In this document: positions 46,550 through 55,854 of the stretch, piece by piece
How positions within the stretch are numbered: position 1 is the stretch's first letter
Layout: each line of letters opens with the position of its first letter
Assembly: GCF_900101905.1 (NCBI RefSeq)
Contig: NZ_FNAJ01000003.1
Location: 310,001-374,000, forward strand
Direction of reading: 5' to 3'
Source: Myxococcus virescens
Lineage (GTDB): Bacteria; Myxococcota; Myxococcia; Myxococcales; Myxococcaceae
Length of the DNA stretch: 64,000 nt
The notes under the pieces: model-generated
The model's input: only the letters and a program-made list of their open reading frames with translations
Database searches by the model: none
Told to the model about the DNA's origin: nothing
Translations under genes and position numbers: made by a program

Positions 46550-47316
46550 GACTCGGACCCGAAGAAGAAGGAGACACCCAGCTCGAACAGGAGCTGGTTG
46601 CGCAAGTAGTTGCCGGACTCCGCGGTGCCCTTCTCCACGTAGACGAGGTCACGCAGCTCCGTGCGCAGCGTGATCCACCGGTTGAGGAAGAAGCGCGCGC
46701 CCACCCCCAGGTTCGCGCCCGGCGTGAGGTAGTTCTGCGCCTCCGCGCCCGGCGAGTCACCGGGACCGCGGTACTGAACCACCGAGGCGCCCGCGATGCC
46801 GTACAGGTCGAAGTGGACGAAGGCCTCCGCCAGCAGCGACACCTTGCCGTAGATGGGCGCCCACTGGACGTCCGCGCCGCCCAGCAGCTTGATCTGCCCC
46901 GGCGCGTTCCCGTCCAGTTCGTCGAGCGTGGGCGGCACGCAACCGCGCGTGGAGCCCTCGCCTCCGTCCCCGAACGTGCACTTCTGCGCCGCGCCGGCCA
47001 CCGTGTTGATGGCGTAGCCCACACGCAGGCTGACGCCCAACGTCTCCATCGGGTGGTACGTCAGCGTGCCGCCGAAGATGTACTTGCTGTAGAACGCGTC
47101 GCGCAGCGACAGCGTCGCGGACGGGCTGAACTCGAAGCGGCCCTTCTTGAGGAAGACGTGGCCGGAGACAGGCCGGACGCGCTCGCGCAGGGGCCCGAGC
47201 CGGTCCTTGTCGACCTCCGACACGTCGCCGGCTTCCGCCTCTTCGGTGGTCTGGGCGAGGCCCAGCACGGGCGCCGTCAGACAGAGGGCGAGGAGCACAC
47301 GGAAGAAGCGCTTCAT
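46546..47316 (-). CDS. gltA: Putative GltA, outer membrane beta-barrel of the gliding machinery
   Basis: This 256-aa protein has a signal peptide (LLALCLTAPVLGLAQ) and a barrel-like C-terminal region of alternating strands with YSKYIFGG and WAPIYGKVSLLAEAFVHFDLYG. The neighbouring GltB-like protein has the same construction, including KGRFEFSP and an IYGK segment, so the two are paralogues. It overlaps both neighbours by 4 bp. Assignment to GltA relies on remembered gene order next to a TPR protein and GltB. Confidence 0.65.
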   Translation of the reverse strand: MKRFFRVLLALCLTAPVLGLAQTTEEAEAGDVSEVDKDRLGPLRERVRPVSGHVFLKKGRFEFSPSATLSLRDAFYSKYIFGGTLTYHPMETLGVSLRVGYAINTVAGAAQKCTFGDGGEGSTRGCVPPTLDELDGNAPGQIKLLGGADVQWAPIYGKVSLLAEAFVHFDLYGIAGASVVQYRGPGDSPGAEAQNYLTPGANLGVGARFFLNRWITLRTELRDLVYVEKGTAESGNYLRNQLLFELGVSFFFGSES

Positions 47317-48140
47317 TCCGAGTCCCTCCCCGTCGACTTGAACGGCAGGAACAGCGAGATGCCTGCGTTGAGCGTCATGACGTTCTGGATGGCGCCCTTG
47401 CTGCTGCCCAGGGGCTGATCCACATAAGAGGTGTTGATGAGGGCCACGTTGACGGCGATGTAGTCCTGAGCCACGAAGCGCATGCCCAGGCCCAGGTCAG
47501 CGGCCGGGTTGAGGCCTCGCCCGGGGAGCGCCGAGGTCTCCGTATTCACCACGCCCGCACCCGCAAGCAGGTAGCCGTCGAAGTGAAGGATGGAGTTGAG
47601 GAACGCCACCTTTCCGTAGATGGGGCTCCACTCCACGTCGCCCATCGCGGACCACTGGGGCACCGAGTAGTAGATTTTGCTGTTGAAGGTCCGCTTCGCG
47701 GTGCGCACGTCATCCGACGGCAACACCTGCATCAGCGAGGCCCGGGCGGAGATGGCCAGCGTGTCCGCCAGGTAGTACGCGCCCCGGACCGACAACCCCA
47801 CCTTCGAATAGAAGGGGTCGTTGACCGAGAAGCTCACCAGCGGCGTCAGCTCGAAGCGGCCCTTCTTGAGGTAGACCTTCCGCTGGACGCTCTTCACCCG
47901 GTCTTCCTGGGTGATGTCCGTCAGCGGCAACTGCGGATCCGCTTCCAATGGCTCGTCCGCGGGGCGGGACGCCGCGGCCGGTGTGGCCTCCTCCACCGGA
48001 GGAGGCGCGGGTGATTCTGCATCCTGCGATGACTCGGCCTGTGACTCGTCGGTGAGGTCGAGTCCCATGCCTTCCTGGCTCTGGGCGGATGCCAGTGCGG
48101 GCACCAGACACAGGGCGAGCAGCAACTTGGGGCGGTTCAA
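47313..48140 (-). CDS. gltB: Putative GltB, outer membrane beta-barrel of the gliding machinery
   Basis: This 275-aa protein has a signal peptide (LLLALCLVPALASAQ), an acidic linker containing GMGLDLTD, echoing the GltC-like protein, and a barrel region parallel to GltA (KKGRFELTPLVSFSVNDPFYSK, read in two segments, and SPIYGKVAFLNSILHFDGY). The start is TTG at 48140: GGAG lies 9 nt upstream and this codon begins directly before the signal peptide, while longer options lack a ribosome binding site. It is first in the gltB-gltA-gltC operon and divergent from gltK. OM location in the Glt complex is inferred. Confidence 0.65.
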   Translation of the reverse strand: MNRPKLLLALCLVPALASAQSQEGMGLDLTDESQAESSQDAESPAPPPVEEATPAAASRPADEPLEADPQLPLTDITQEDRVKSVQRKVYLKKGRFELTPLVSFSVNDPFYSKVGLSVRGAYYLADTLAISARASLMQVLPSDDVRTAKRTFNSKIYYSVPQWSAMGDVEWSPIYGKVAFLNSILHFDGYLLAGAGVVNTETSALPGRGLNPAADLGLGMRFVAQDYIAVNVALINTSYVDQPLGSSKGAIQNVMTLNAGISLFLPFKSTGRDSE

Positions 48141-48410
48141 ATCCGGAGGCTCCGTGAGGGAGGGGGGCGTAACTGCCACCGGGGGTTCAGCGCGACTCTC
48201 GGCTTGCACATCCTATCGGTCGTATTCCCAACCATCAACCGCGCTGAGCAAGCCCGGTTACCGCCTATCCCTCCGGTATTCCTTCACAATTCCACCCGCT
48301 GTACCGCCGTACGGGGGCGTTGGTGTTCCAGGGGGCTGTGCTACCCTCCTGAGGCTCGCGGGCCCCGAGGTCCCGTGCCCCATCCCCCCTTTGTAGAGGT
48401 CAGAGGTCCC
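48141..48410. promoter_or_regulatory. Divergent promoter region between gltB and gltK
   Basis: This 270-bp stretch separates the two divergent transcription units of the putative gliding OM module and must hold both promoters. It is AT-richer than its surroundings in the middle (about 48210-48300). No convincing -35/-10 pair was assigned on either strand. Confidence 0.5.
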
Positions 48411-48926
48411 ATGAAGATGTTCGTGCGAACCGCCCTCATGATGTCCGCCGCGCTCCTGTTGGGTGGCTGTGAGGTGGCCAGCGAGATTGGCAAGCCCTGC
48501 ACGCTGGTGCGCAAGGCAACCCCCGAGGAACGGGCTGCCGGTAGTGATGTGGCCGTCGCCATCCTGGAAAAGGAGATCGCGGCCAAGCAGGACTTCATCT
48601 CGTTCGGATCCGTGAACTGCGAGGATCTGATCTGCGTTCGGGACCAGGACTACCCTCGGGCCCTCAATGAGGATGGATCACTGAACGAGAATGCTCCGGC
48701 GATGGGCTACTGCAGCAAGCCCTGCGTCGAGGGCGCGTCTTCGTGCGACGTGACGGACACCGACGACGTCAATCCGGACCTGCCCGGCCGGATGTCGTGC
48801 CGCCCGATGCTGCTGGATCAGGACACGCTGGATGCACTCCGCTCCGCGGACGAGGCCTTCTACCGACGGACGTTCGGCGAGAACAACTCGCCCTTCTTCT
48901 GCGCCGGCGCGCTCATCCCGGATTGA
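48411..48926 (+). CDS. gltK: Putative GltK, outer membrane lipoprotein of the gliding machinery
   Basis: This 171-aa protein has a lipoprotein signal (ALMMSAALLLGGC, lipidated Cys20) and a Cys-rich mature part with several Cys (CEDLIC, CSKPC, SSCDV, SCRP and FFCAG), suggesting disulfides. In M. xanthus, GltK is a lipoprotein next to gltB, which matches this position. The GAGG upstream supports the ATG. Identity rests on synteny and lipobox, as the mature sequence has no recognisable fold. Confidence 0.6.
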   Translation: MKMFVRTALMMSAALLLGGCEVASEIGKPCTLVRKATPEERAAGSDVAVAILEKEIAAKQDFISFGSVNCEDLICVRDQDYPRALNEDGSLNENAPAMGYCSKPCVEGASSCDVTDTDDVNPDLPGRMSCRPMLLDQDTLDALRSADEAFYRRTFGENNSPFFCAGALIPD

Positions 48927-48941
48927 CCCACCCGACACTTT

Positions 48942-48971
48942 TCGCGCGGAGGGGTAGACCTTTCCGCGCGA
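48942..48971 (+). terminator. Hairpin downstream of gltK
   Basis: A perfect 9-bp stem (48942-48950 with 48963-48971) with a 12-nt loop lies 16 bp after the gltK stop. No strong T-run follows, so it is a likely but unproven terminator. Confidence 0.5.
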
Positions 48972-49021
48972 CTGGTTCGTAAAGGGAGGGCCCGCGCTGT
49001 TTCCGCAAGGAGCCCTGCCTC

Positions 49022-50452
49022 ATGAACCGTACGGTCGTCTTCCTCAGTCTGGCTGGCGGTCTCGCGCTCACCGCATTGGTGCTGGGACTGCCCCAGATGG
49101 GCACCCCGCCCCCGCCGAAGCCGATCATCGTCGCCCACCCCACGCCACCGCCGCCCGTCCCGCCCCCCGTCGTGCCTGCCACGGTGGGCTCGCTGACGCT
49201 GACGAGCCGGCTGTCCCATCCGTACGTCCCCGCGGGCACCTCCGAGGTGTTCGCCACCTTCGACCTGTCGGGCGCGCAGGTGCCGGGGGCACAGCGAAGC
49301 CCTGTCAATCTGGCGCTCGTCATCGACCGTTCGGGCTCCATGAGCGGCTACAAGCTGGCCCAGGCCAAGCAGGCGGCGCGGCACCTCATCGGGCTGCTGA
49401 ATGACCAGGACCGGCTGGCCATCATCCACTACGGCTCGGACGTGAAGAGCCTGCCGTCCCTGGAGGCCACGGCCGCCAACCGCGAGCGGATGTTCCAGTA
49501 CGTGGACGGCATCTGGGACGAAGGCGGCACCAACATCGGCGCGGGCCTGTCCGCCGGGCGCTATCAGCTGTCCACCGCGCAGCGGACCTACGGCGTCAAC
49601 CGCCTCATCCTCATGAGCGACGGCCAGCCCACCGAGGGCCTCACCGCCGACGAGGAGCTGACGCGGATGGCGCGGGAGCTGCGCGCCACCGGCATCACCC
49701 TGAGCGCCATCGGCGTGGGCACCGACTTCAACGAGGACCTGATGCAGGCCTTCGCCGAGTACGGCGCCGGCGCCTACGGCTTCCTGGAGGACGCCGCCCA
49801 GCTCTCCACCCTCTTCCAGAAGGACCTGCAGCAGGCCGGGACGACGGTGGCGCGCGGCGTGACGATGACCTTCACCCTGCCCCCCGGCACGTCACTGGGC
49901 GAGGTGCTGGGCTACCGCGCCAGCCAGTCCGGCAATCAGGTGCACGTGTCGCTGCCCGACTTCTCCGCGGGCCAGTTGGAGCGCGTGGTGGTGCGGCTCA
50001 ACGTCACCGGGGACTCGGTGGGGCGGACGGCGCGCGTGTTGGACCTGAAGCTGGCGTACACGGACCTCATCCGTGACGCAGAGGTGGCCAACGAAGCCTC
50101 GCTGTCCGCGGTGGTGACCAACCGGCGCGAGGAGGTGCTCGCCCGCCAGGACCGCGAGGCCACCGTCTACGCCGCCCGGGCGCGCAGCGCCGTCAACATG
50201 CAGAAGGCGGCCGAGGCCCTGAGCGAGGGCCGCAAGGACGAGGCGAAGCTCTACCTGCAACGCAACCAGGCGCTCTTTGACGAAGCCAGCGCGGTGTCCG
50301 GCAGCGCCGCGGTGGCGGCGGACCAGGCCGAACAGCGGGCGGTGATGGACGAGTACGACAGCGCGGAGGGCGAAGAGGCCCGGCGCTCGCTCGTGAAGAA
50401 GAGCAAGGTGAAGGCCCTCAAGAGCTTCGGCAAGCTCGGCTCCACGTACTGA
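49022..50452 (+). CDS. VWA-domain protein with N-terminal membrane anchor
   Basis: This 476-aa protein has an N-terminal hydrophobic segment, a Pro-rich spacer of about 25 residues, and a von Willebrand A domain (about residues 95-280) with an intact metal site, VIDRSGSMSG, followed by a conserved Thr (GGTN) and SDGQPTEG. The rest forms beta-rich and helical parts ending in a basic tail. VWA domains mediate metal-dependent adhesion or complex assembly. Its position next to gltK raises a link to surface adhesion, but this is only contextual. Confidence 0.85.
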   Translation: MNRTVVFLSLAGGLALTALVLGLPQMGTPPPPKPIIVAHPTPPPPVPPPVVPATVGSLTLTSRLSHPYVPAGTSEVFATFDLSGAQVPGAQRSPVNLALVIDRSGSMSGYKLAQAKQAARHLIGLLNDQDRLAIIHYGSDVKSLPSLEATAANRERMFQYVDGIWDEGGTNIGAGLSAGRYQLSTAQRTYGVNRLILMSDGQPTEGLTADEELTRMARELRATGITLSAIGVGTDFNEDLMQAFAEYGAGAYGFLEDAAQLSTLFQKDLQQAGTTVARGVTMTFTLPPGTSLGEVLGYRASQSGNQVHVSLPDFSAGQLERVVVRLNVTGDSVGRTARVLDLKLAYTDLIRDAEVANEASLSAVVTNRREEVLARQDREATVYAARARSAVNMQKAAEALSEGRKDEAKLYLQRNQALFDEASAVSGSAAVAADQAEQRAVMDEYDSAEGEEARRSLVKKSKVKALKSFGKLGSTY

Positions 50453-50612
50453 GAGTCGTCCCGCACATCACCCAGACGCCCCGCCGCACTGCGTCGTGTT
50501 CACGATTGTGTGCAGGTGGGGCGTGAAGTTTCAGGAATGGGCCCACACAGGAGGCGTTCAGCCTTAAGCTGCGGCACCTCAAACCAACCTGTTTCCGAGT
50601 GGAGCCCCCCTC

Positions 50613-52427
50613 ATGCAGCTCCCGCAGTTCCAGACCCTCATCGACATCTTCAAGCGCAGCACCTCCACCTTCGGCAGCCGTGACCTCTTCGGAGAGAAGA
50701 AGAACGGCCAGTGGGTCTGGACGACCTACTCTCGCTTCGGAGAGATGGTCGACGACCTGCGTGGTGGGCTCGCTCAGCTGGGCGTGGGCGCGGGCGACCG
50801 CGTGGCCGTCATCTCCAACAACCGCCTGGAGTGGGCGGTGGGCGCGTACGCCACGTACACGCTCGGCGGCGCTTACGTCCCGATGTACGAATCACAGCAG
50901 GTGAAGGAACTGCAGTTCATCCTCAACGACAGCGGCTCCAAGGTCGTTTTCTGTGCCACGGATGACATCGCGCAGCGCATCCAGGCCGTACGCGCGGAGC
51001 TGCCGCACCTGGAGCACATCATCCGCTTCAGCGGCACCACCAGCGACACGGACAGCTTCGCGACGCTGCTGCGGCGGGGCGCCGAGACGCCCACGCCCCT
51101 GGTGAGCCCCAAGCCGACGGACCTGGCCGGCCTCATCTACACGTCGGGCACCACGGGACAGCCCAAGGGCGTGATGCTCAGCCACTCGAACATCGCCCGC
51201 AACGTGTCGGCGATGCACGAAGTGTTTCCCATGGGGACGGAGGACCGCTCCCTGGCCTTCCTGCCCTGGGCGCACGTCTTCGGCCAGACGGTGGAGCTGC
51301 ACGCGCTGCTGTCCATGGGCGCGTCCATGGCCATCGCGGAGGCGGTGGAGAAGATCATCGACAACCTCTCCGAGGTGAAGCCCACGCTGCTGTTCAGCGT
51401 GCCGCGCATCTTCAACCGCATCTACGACGGCCTGCAGAAGCGCATGGCCGGCGAGAAGGCGGTGACGCGGTTCATGTTCCACCGCGGCCTCGCGGTGGCG
51501 GCCCAGCGGCGCGCGCTCGCGGAGGCGGGCAAGTCGAGCGGCCTGCTGGACCTGCAGCACGCCTTCTTCGACAAGGTGGTCTTCTCCAAGGTCCGCGCGC
51601 GCTTCGGCGGGCGGCTGAAGTACGCCTTCTCCGGTGGGTCGGCCATCTCCAAGGAGGTGGCGGAGTTCATCGACAACCTCGGCATCACCGTCTACGAGGG
51701 CTACGGCCTCACGGAGACGTCGCCCATCGCCACGGCCAACTTCCCCAACAACCGGAAGATCGGCTCGGTGGGCAAGGCGCTGCCCGGGGTTCGCGTGGAG
51801 ATCGACACGGCGGCCACCGGCGAGGCGACGCAGGGCGAAATCGTCGTCCACGGGCACAACGTGATGATGGGCTACTACAACAAGCCCGAGGAGAACGAGA
51901 AGGTGTTCACCGGGAACGGCGGCTTCCGCACCGGTGACATGGGCTACCTGGATCCGGACGGCTACCTCTACATCACCGGCCGCATCAAGGAGCAGTACAA
52001 GCTGGAGAACGGCAAGTACGTAGTGCCCAGCCCCATCGAGCAGTCGCTGGCACTCTCCACCTACATCGCCAACGCGTTGGTCCACGGCATGAACAAGCCG
52101 TACAACGTGGCCATCATCGTCGTGGACGTGGACACGCTGAAGAAGTGGGCCGCGGAGAAGGGCCTGGACACGACGTCCATGCCGGAGCTGCTCAAGCGTC
52201 CCGAGGTGCTCCAGCTCTACCGTGAGCAGTTGAACGAGTTCACCCGCGACGTGAAGGGCTATGAGCGCCCGCAGCGCTTCCTGCTCATCAGCGAGGACTT
52301 CACCGTCGCCAACGACATGCTCACCCCCAAGATGAGCGTGAAGCGCCGCAACGTCGTGGCCCGCTACAACGACGCCATCGAAGCCCTCTACCGCGAGGGC
52401 AGCGACCGCAGCGTCTCCGCGGCCTAG
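50613..52427 (+). CDS. AMP-forming long-chain acyl-CoA ligase (FadD15-like)
   Basis: This 604-aa ANL-superfamily enzyme activates fatty acids to acyl-CoA through acyl-AMP. The P-loop YTSGTTGQPKGV is near residue 172, the adenine-binding GYGLTETSP further on, and the motif DPDGYLYITGRIKE near the hinge. The C-terminal part has MLTPKMSVKRRNV, where the usual catalytic Lys region reads slightly differently. The N-terminal FGSRDLFGEKKNGQWVWTTY is typical of long-chain members. Substrate chain length is not certain. It stands alone between the VWA and purE genes. Confidence 0.9.
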   Translation: MQLPQFQTLIDIFKRSTSTFGSRDLFGEKKNGQWVWTTYSRFGEMVDDLRGGLAQLGVGAGDRVAVISNNRLEWAVGAYATYTLGGAYVPMYESQQVKELQFILNDSGSKVVFCATDDIAQRIQAVRAELPHLEHIIRFSGTTSDTDSFATLLRRGAETPTPLVSPKPTDLAGLIYTSGTTGQPKGVMLSHSNIARNVSAMHEVFPMGTEDRSLAFLPWAHVFGQTVELHALLSMGASMAIAEAVEKIIDNLSEVKPTLLFSVPRIFNRIYDGLQKRMAGEKAVTRFMFHRGLAVAAQRRALAEAGKSSGLLDLQHAFFDKVVFSKVRARFGGRLKYAFSGGSAISKEVAEFIDNLGITVYEGYGLTETSPIATANFPNNRKIGSVGKALPGVRVEIDTAATGEATQGEIVVHGHNVMMGYYNKPEENEKVFTGNGGFRTGDMGYLDPDGYLYITGRIKEQYKLENGKYVVPSPIEQSLALSTYIANALVHGMNKPYNVAIIVVDVDTLKKWAAEKGLDTTSMPELLKRPEVLQLYREQLNEFTRDVKGYERPQRFLLISEDFTVANDMLTPKMSVKRRNVVARYNDAIEALYREGSDRSVSAA

Positions 52428-52434
52428 CCGCCCT

Positions 52435-52470
52435 GGGTGGCGGGCAGGGGCTCATCCCCCTGCCCCACCC
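52435..52470 (+). terminator. Long hairpin after the acyl-CoA ligase gene
   Basis: A 14-bp stem (52435-52440 and 52443-52450 with 52457-52470) with a 2-nt bulge and a 6-nt loop lies 7 bp past the stop. No T-run follows, as with other long hairpins in this genome. Confidence 0.55.
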
Positions 52471-52618
52471 TGTGTGCGAGTGCGCACCGGGAATGCGGGA
52501 AGGCCGGCGTGTCATCCTCGTCACCCGCACCTTTCCGTGTTGACCCGCGGAATCCCCCCGCCCTATCTCCGCGTTCCTCCTGGTTTCGGCGGGACAGCGC
52601 ACGGAGGCGCGCACACCA

Positions 52619-53116
52619 ATGGCGAGCACGGTCACCCCGTGGGTCGGGGTCATCATGGGCGGTAAGAGCGACCTGGAGCACCTGCAGCCCGCGGTCGACA
52701 TCCTCAAGGAACTGGGCATCCCACACGAGGTGCGCGTGGTGTCCGCCCACCGCACCCCGGACTGGATGATGGAGTACGCGTCCACCGCGGAGGCGCGGGG
52801 GCTGTCCGTCATCATCGCCGCGGCGGGCGGCGCGGCGCACCTGCCGGGCATGGTGTCGAGCAAGACGCTGCTGCCCGTCATTGGCGTGCCCATGCCCACC
52901 ACGCTGCTCAGCGGCCTGGACGCGCTGCTGTCCATCGTCCAGATGCCCAAGGGCGTGCCGGTGGGAACGCAGGCCATTGGCAAGCCGGGCGCCGCCAACG
53001 CCGCCCTGCACGCCGCGGCCATCCTCTGCCTCAAGTACCCGGAGCTGCGCGAGCGGCTCGCGGCCTGGCGCAAGGCGCGTACGGACGAAGTGCTGGCGCA
53101 CCGGGAGCTGTCATGA
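52619..53116 (+). CDS. purE: N5-carboxyaminoimidazole ribonucleotide mutase PurE
   Basis: PurE moves the carboxyl group of N5-CAIR to give CAIR in purine synthesis. The 165-aa length is standard for class I PurE. Characteristic parts are [21 protein letters not shown] with the catalytic His, [12 protein letters not shown] and IGVPMPTT. It overlaps purK by 4 bp (ATGA), the usual arrangement. Confidence 0.96.
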   Translation: MASTVTPWVGVIMGGKSDLEHLQPAVDILKELGIPHEVRVVSAHRTPDWMMEYASTAEARGLSVIIAAAGGAAHLPGMVSSKTLLPVIGVPMPTTLLSGLDALLSIVQMPKGVPVGTQAIGKPGAANAALHAAAILCLKYPELRERLAAWRKARTDEVLAHRELS

Positions 53117-54255
53117 GCCCCCGCGTGGTGCTGCCCGGCGGCACGATTGGCATGCTCGGCGGCGGCCAGTTGGGGCGGATGATGGCCCTGGCCGCGCGCA
53201 CGCTGGGCTTCCAGGTCCAGGCGTTGGACCCGGACGCGGACTGCCCGGCCCACTCCGTGGTGGACCGGTGTGTCACCGCGTCCTTCGGTGACACGGCGGC
53301 CGCGGAGACGCTGGCGCGCGCGTGCGACACCGTGACGCTCGAAATCGAGAAGATTCCCCTCCCCACGCTGGAAGCGGTGGCGCGGCACACCCCCATGCGC
53401 CCGGGCGCGGACGTGCTCCGCGTGATTCAGCACCGGGGCCGGCAGAAGGGCTGGCTCGCCAAGGGCGGCTTTCCCCTGGGCCCGTGGCGCGAGGCGCACT
53501 CCGCCGCGGAGCTGGCCGAAGCCATCCAGGCGCTGGGGGGACGCTGCTTCGTGAAGTCCAGCGAGGGCGGCTACGACGGACGCGGGCAGGTAGAGGTGAC
53601 CTCTGCGGACGAGGCCGCCCAGGCGTGGCGCGAGCTGGGTGAGCGCTCCGTGGTGGTGGAGGCCGCGCTGGCGCTCCAGTCCGAGCTGTCCGTGCTGGTG
53701 GCCCGCAGCCCCCATGGAGAAGTGGCGGTGTATCCGCCAGCCTTCAATCACCACGAGGAGCGCATCCTCGCGTGGTCGCTGCTGCCGGGACCGCTGCCGC
53801 CCGCGGTGCTGAACAAGGCCACGGAGCTGGCACGCGGCATCACCGAGTCGCTCCAGGTCGAAGGCCTGCTCGTCATCGAGCTGTTCCTGCTGAAGGACGG
53901 CAGCGTGCTCGTCAACGAGCTGGCGCCGCGCCCGCACAACAGCTTCCACTCCACCGAGGTGGCGTGCCTCACCTCGCAGTTCGAGCAGGCGGTGCGCGCG
54001 GTGTGCAACCTGCCGCTGGGCTCCGTGGAGGTGGTGCGTCCAGCGGCCATCGTCAACCTGCTGGGCGACTTGTGGCTGAAGGACGGCGGCCCTCGCTTCC
54101 AGGAGGTGCTGGCCATGCCCGGCGTCCGCCTGCACCTGTACGGCAAGCGGGAGGCGCGCAAGGGCCGGAAGATGGGGCACCTGTCCGCGGTGGGCAGCTC
54201 GCCCGAGGACGCGCTCGCCCGCGTGCAGGCCGCCGCCACCGCACTGGGGATGTGA
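53113..54255 (+). CDS. purK: N5-carboxyaminoimidazole ribonucleotide synthase PurK
   Basis: PurK is the ATP-grasp enzyme that carboxylates AIR with bicarbonate to give N5-CAIR. The 380-aa protein starts with [12 protein letters not shown], and contains the ATP-grasp [11 protein letters not shown], and [17 protein letters not shown] near the active site. It follows purE and precedes a YbaK-like gene by 4 bp, so all three form one operon. No upstream pur-box could be assigned. Confidence 0.95.
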   Translation: MSPRVVLPGGTIGMLGGGQLGRMMALAARTLGFQVQALDPDADCPAHSVVDRCVTASFGDTAAAETLARACDTVTLEIEKIPLPTLEAVARHTPMRPGADVLRVIQHRGRQKGWLAKGGFPLGPWREAHSAAELAEAIQALGGRCFVKSSEGGYDGRGQVEVTSADEAAQAWRELGERSVVVEAALALQSELSVLVARSPHGEVAVYPPAFNHHEERILAWSLLPGPLPPAVLNKATELARGITESLQVEGLLVIELFLLKDGSVLVNELAPRPHNSFHSTEVACLTSQFEQAVRAVCNLPLGSVEVVRPAAIVNLLGDLWLKDGGPRFQEVLAMPGVRLHLYGKREARKGRKMGHLSAVGSSPEDALARVQAAATALGM

Positions 54256-54259
54256 AGCC

Positions 54260-54736
54260 GTGAAGACGAACAGCGCCCGGCTCCTGGACTCGCTCGGCGT
54301 GAAGTACGCGCTGCGCGACTACGACGTGGACCTGGAGGATTTGTCCGCGGAGTCGGTGGCGGCCAAGGTGGGCATGCCCGCCGAGCAGGTCTTCAAGACG
54401 CTGGTGGCGCGCGGCGACCGCACCGGCGTGTTGATGGCGGTGGTGCCCGGCAACGCGGAGCTGGACCTGAAGGCGCTGGCCCGGCTCAGCGGAGACCGCA
54501 AGGTGGACACCGTGCCGCTCAAGGAGCTCCAGCCGCTCACCGGATTCATCCGGGGCGGCTGCACGGCCATCGGCGGCAAGAAGGACTATCCCGTGTACGT
54601 CGACGAGACGATGGAGCTGTTCGACGCCATCGCCGTGTCCGCGGGCGTGCGTGGCACGCAGCTCGTGCTCGCTCCCGCGGACTACCTGCGCGTGACGAAG
54701 GCGAAGACGGGCCCCATCTCCCGCGACAAGGCCTGA
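54260..54736 (+). CDS. YbaK/EbsC family aminoacyl-tRNA deacylase (Cys-tRNA(Pro)-type)
   Basis: YbaK hydrolyses mischarged Cys-tRNA(Pro). The 158-aa protein has the INS-type fold with the Lys in EQVFKTLVARGD, and GGCTAIGGKKDYPVYVDET, where the catalytic residues are expected. The GTG start lies 4 bp after purK. Closely related ProX or EbsC proteins have other tRNA preferences, so the name stays general. Confidence 0.9.
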   Translation: MKTNSARLLDSLGVKYALRDYDVDLEDLSAESVAAKVGMPAEQVFKTLVARGDRTGVLMAVVPGNAELDLKALARLSGDRKVDTVPLKELQPLTGFIRGGCTAIGGKKDYPVYVDETMELFDAIAVSAGVRGTQLVLAPADYLRVTKAKTGPISRDKA

Positions 54737-54743
54737 GCCCGGC

Positions 54744-55784
54744 TCACGGTGATTCGCCCGGTGCCTGCCCCTGCGCGGGAACGAAGAGCACCTTGCCGGA
54801 CGTCATGTCCGCGGAGGCGATACGCACCGCCTCGCCCGCTGACTCCAGCGGGAGCCGGGCGCGCACGGGCGTCTCCAGCGTCTGCCCTACCAGCGACGGC
54901 ACGCCCATCAGCGCCTTGATTTGCGCGGCGCCGAAGCCCTGCCGGTGCCACTCCGACAGCCAGAAACCCTCCACCCGCTTGCGCCCGAAGATGAGGTCCC
55001 CGGGCGCGATGCGGCACTCCTGTTCGGAGAGCGAGCCATACACGATGACGGTGCCGCCCTCCGGCAGCGCGTGGAGCAGTTGCCCGGTGAGCCGTCCGCC
55101 CACCGGGTCGAAGGCGAGCGACACCTTCAGCTCGTGACATACGCGGAGCAGCCGCTCCTCGAATTCGGGCTCGTGGGTGCTCAGCACGTACTCCGCGCCC
55201 AGGTCCTGGAGCAGGGCCACCTGCTCCGGGCGCCGCACCACGTTCACCATGGCCACGCCCCGGCGCTTCGCGAGCGCCAGCAGCATCCGTCCCATGGTGC
55301 CCGCGGCGGCCGTCTGCGCCAGCGCGGTGTGCCCCCCCTCCTTCGCACGCGCCATCAACACCCACGCGGTGAAGGGATTGATGAAGAGGCTGGCGCCCTG
55401 CTCGTCGGAGACGTGGCCCCGCAGCGGCAGGCACTGCCCCAGGGGCACCGCCGCGTACTCCGCCCATAAGCCGTCCCCCTCGCCGGGCGCCACACACGCC
55501 ACGCGGCGCCCCACCAGGAGCCGGCCCGCGACGCCGCCCGAGGCCACCACCGTCCCGCTGGCCTCCAGGCCCGGCACCACGGGCAGCGGCTTGCGGATGC
55601 CGTACTGCCCACGCACGAACATCAGGTCCGCCGGGTTGATGGGTGCCGCCGCCACGCGCACCAGGACCTGGCCCGTGGTGGGCCGAGGCACCGGCCGTGA
55701 CTCCACGCGCAGGGACTCCGGCCGTCCGTCATAGGCGGTGAGGACCAGCGCGCGCATCGTCTCGGGAACGACGGGGCTCTTCAT
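54744..55784 (-). CDS. Zinc-independent MDR/quinone oxidoreductase-like enzyme
   Basis: The 346-aa protein belongs to the medium-chain dehydrogenase superfamily. The N-terminal GroES-like domain has APINPADLMFVRGQYG and VPGLEASGTV, typical of quinone or enoyl reductases, and lacks the structural zinc Cys set. The nucleotide domain has AAAGTMGRML in place of the usual GxGxxG region. Human MECR-like enoyl thioester reductases share this form. The substrate is unknown. The ATG at 55784 is preferred over a longer start by 24 nt. It converges on the ybaK-like gene with a 7-bp gap. Confidence 0.85.
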   Translation of the reverse strand: MKSPVVPETMRALVLTAYDGRPESLRVESRPVPRPTTGQVLVRVAAAPINPADLMFVRGQYGIRKPLPVVPGLEASGTVVASGGVAGRLLVGRRVACVAPGEGDGLWAEYAAVPLGQCLPLRGHVSDEQGASLFINPFTAWVLMARAKEGGHTALAQTAAAGTMGRMLLALAKRRGVAMVNVVRRPEQVALLQDLGAEYVLSTHEPEFEERLLRVCHELKVSLAFDPVGGRLTGQLLHALPEGGTVIVYGSLSEQECRIAPGDLIFGRKRVEGFWLSEWHRQGFGAAQIKALMGVPSLVGQTLETPVRARLPLESAGEAVRIASADMTSGKVLFVPAQGQAPGESP

Positions 55785-55854
55785 CGGCAGACCTTTTTCG
55801 CCACCCATGCGTGAAAGGAACAGTTCCTGCCCGGCCTACATCCGTGGGGAGTCG

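Noticed and set aside
50476-50524. Imperfect inverted repeat after the VWA gene
   Set aside because: The outer 7-bp stem is sound but the middle is mismatched and the loop large, so it was not listed as a terminator.
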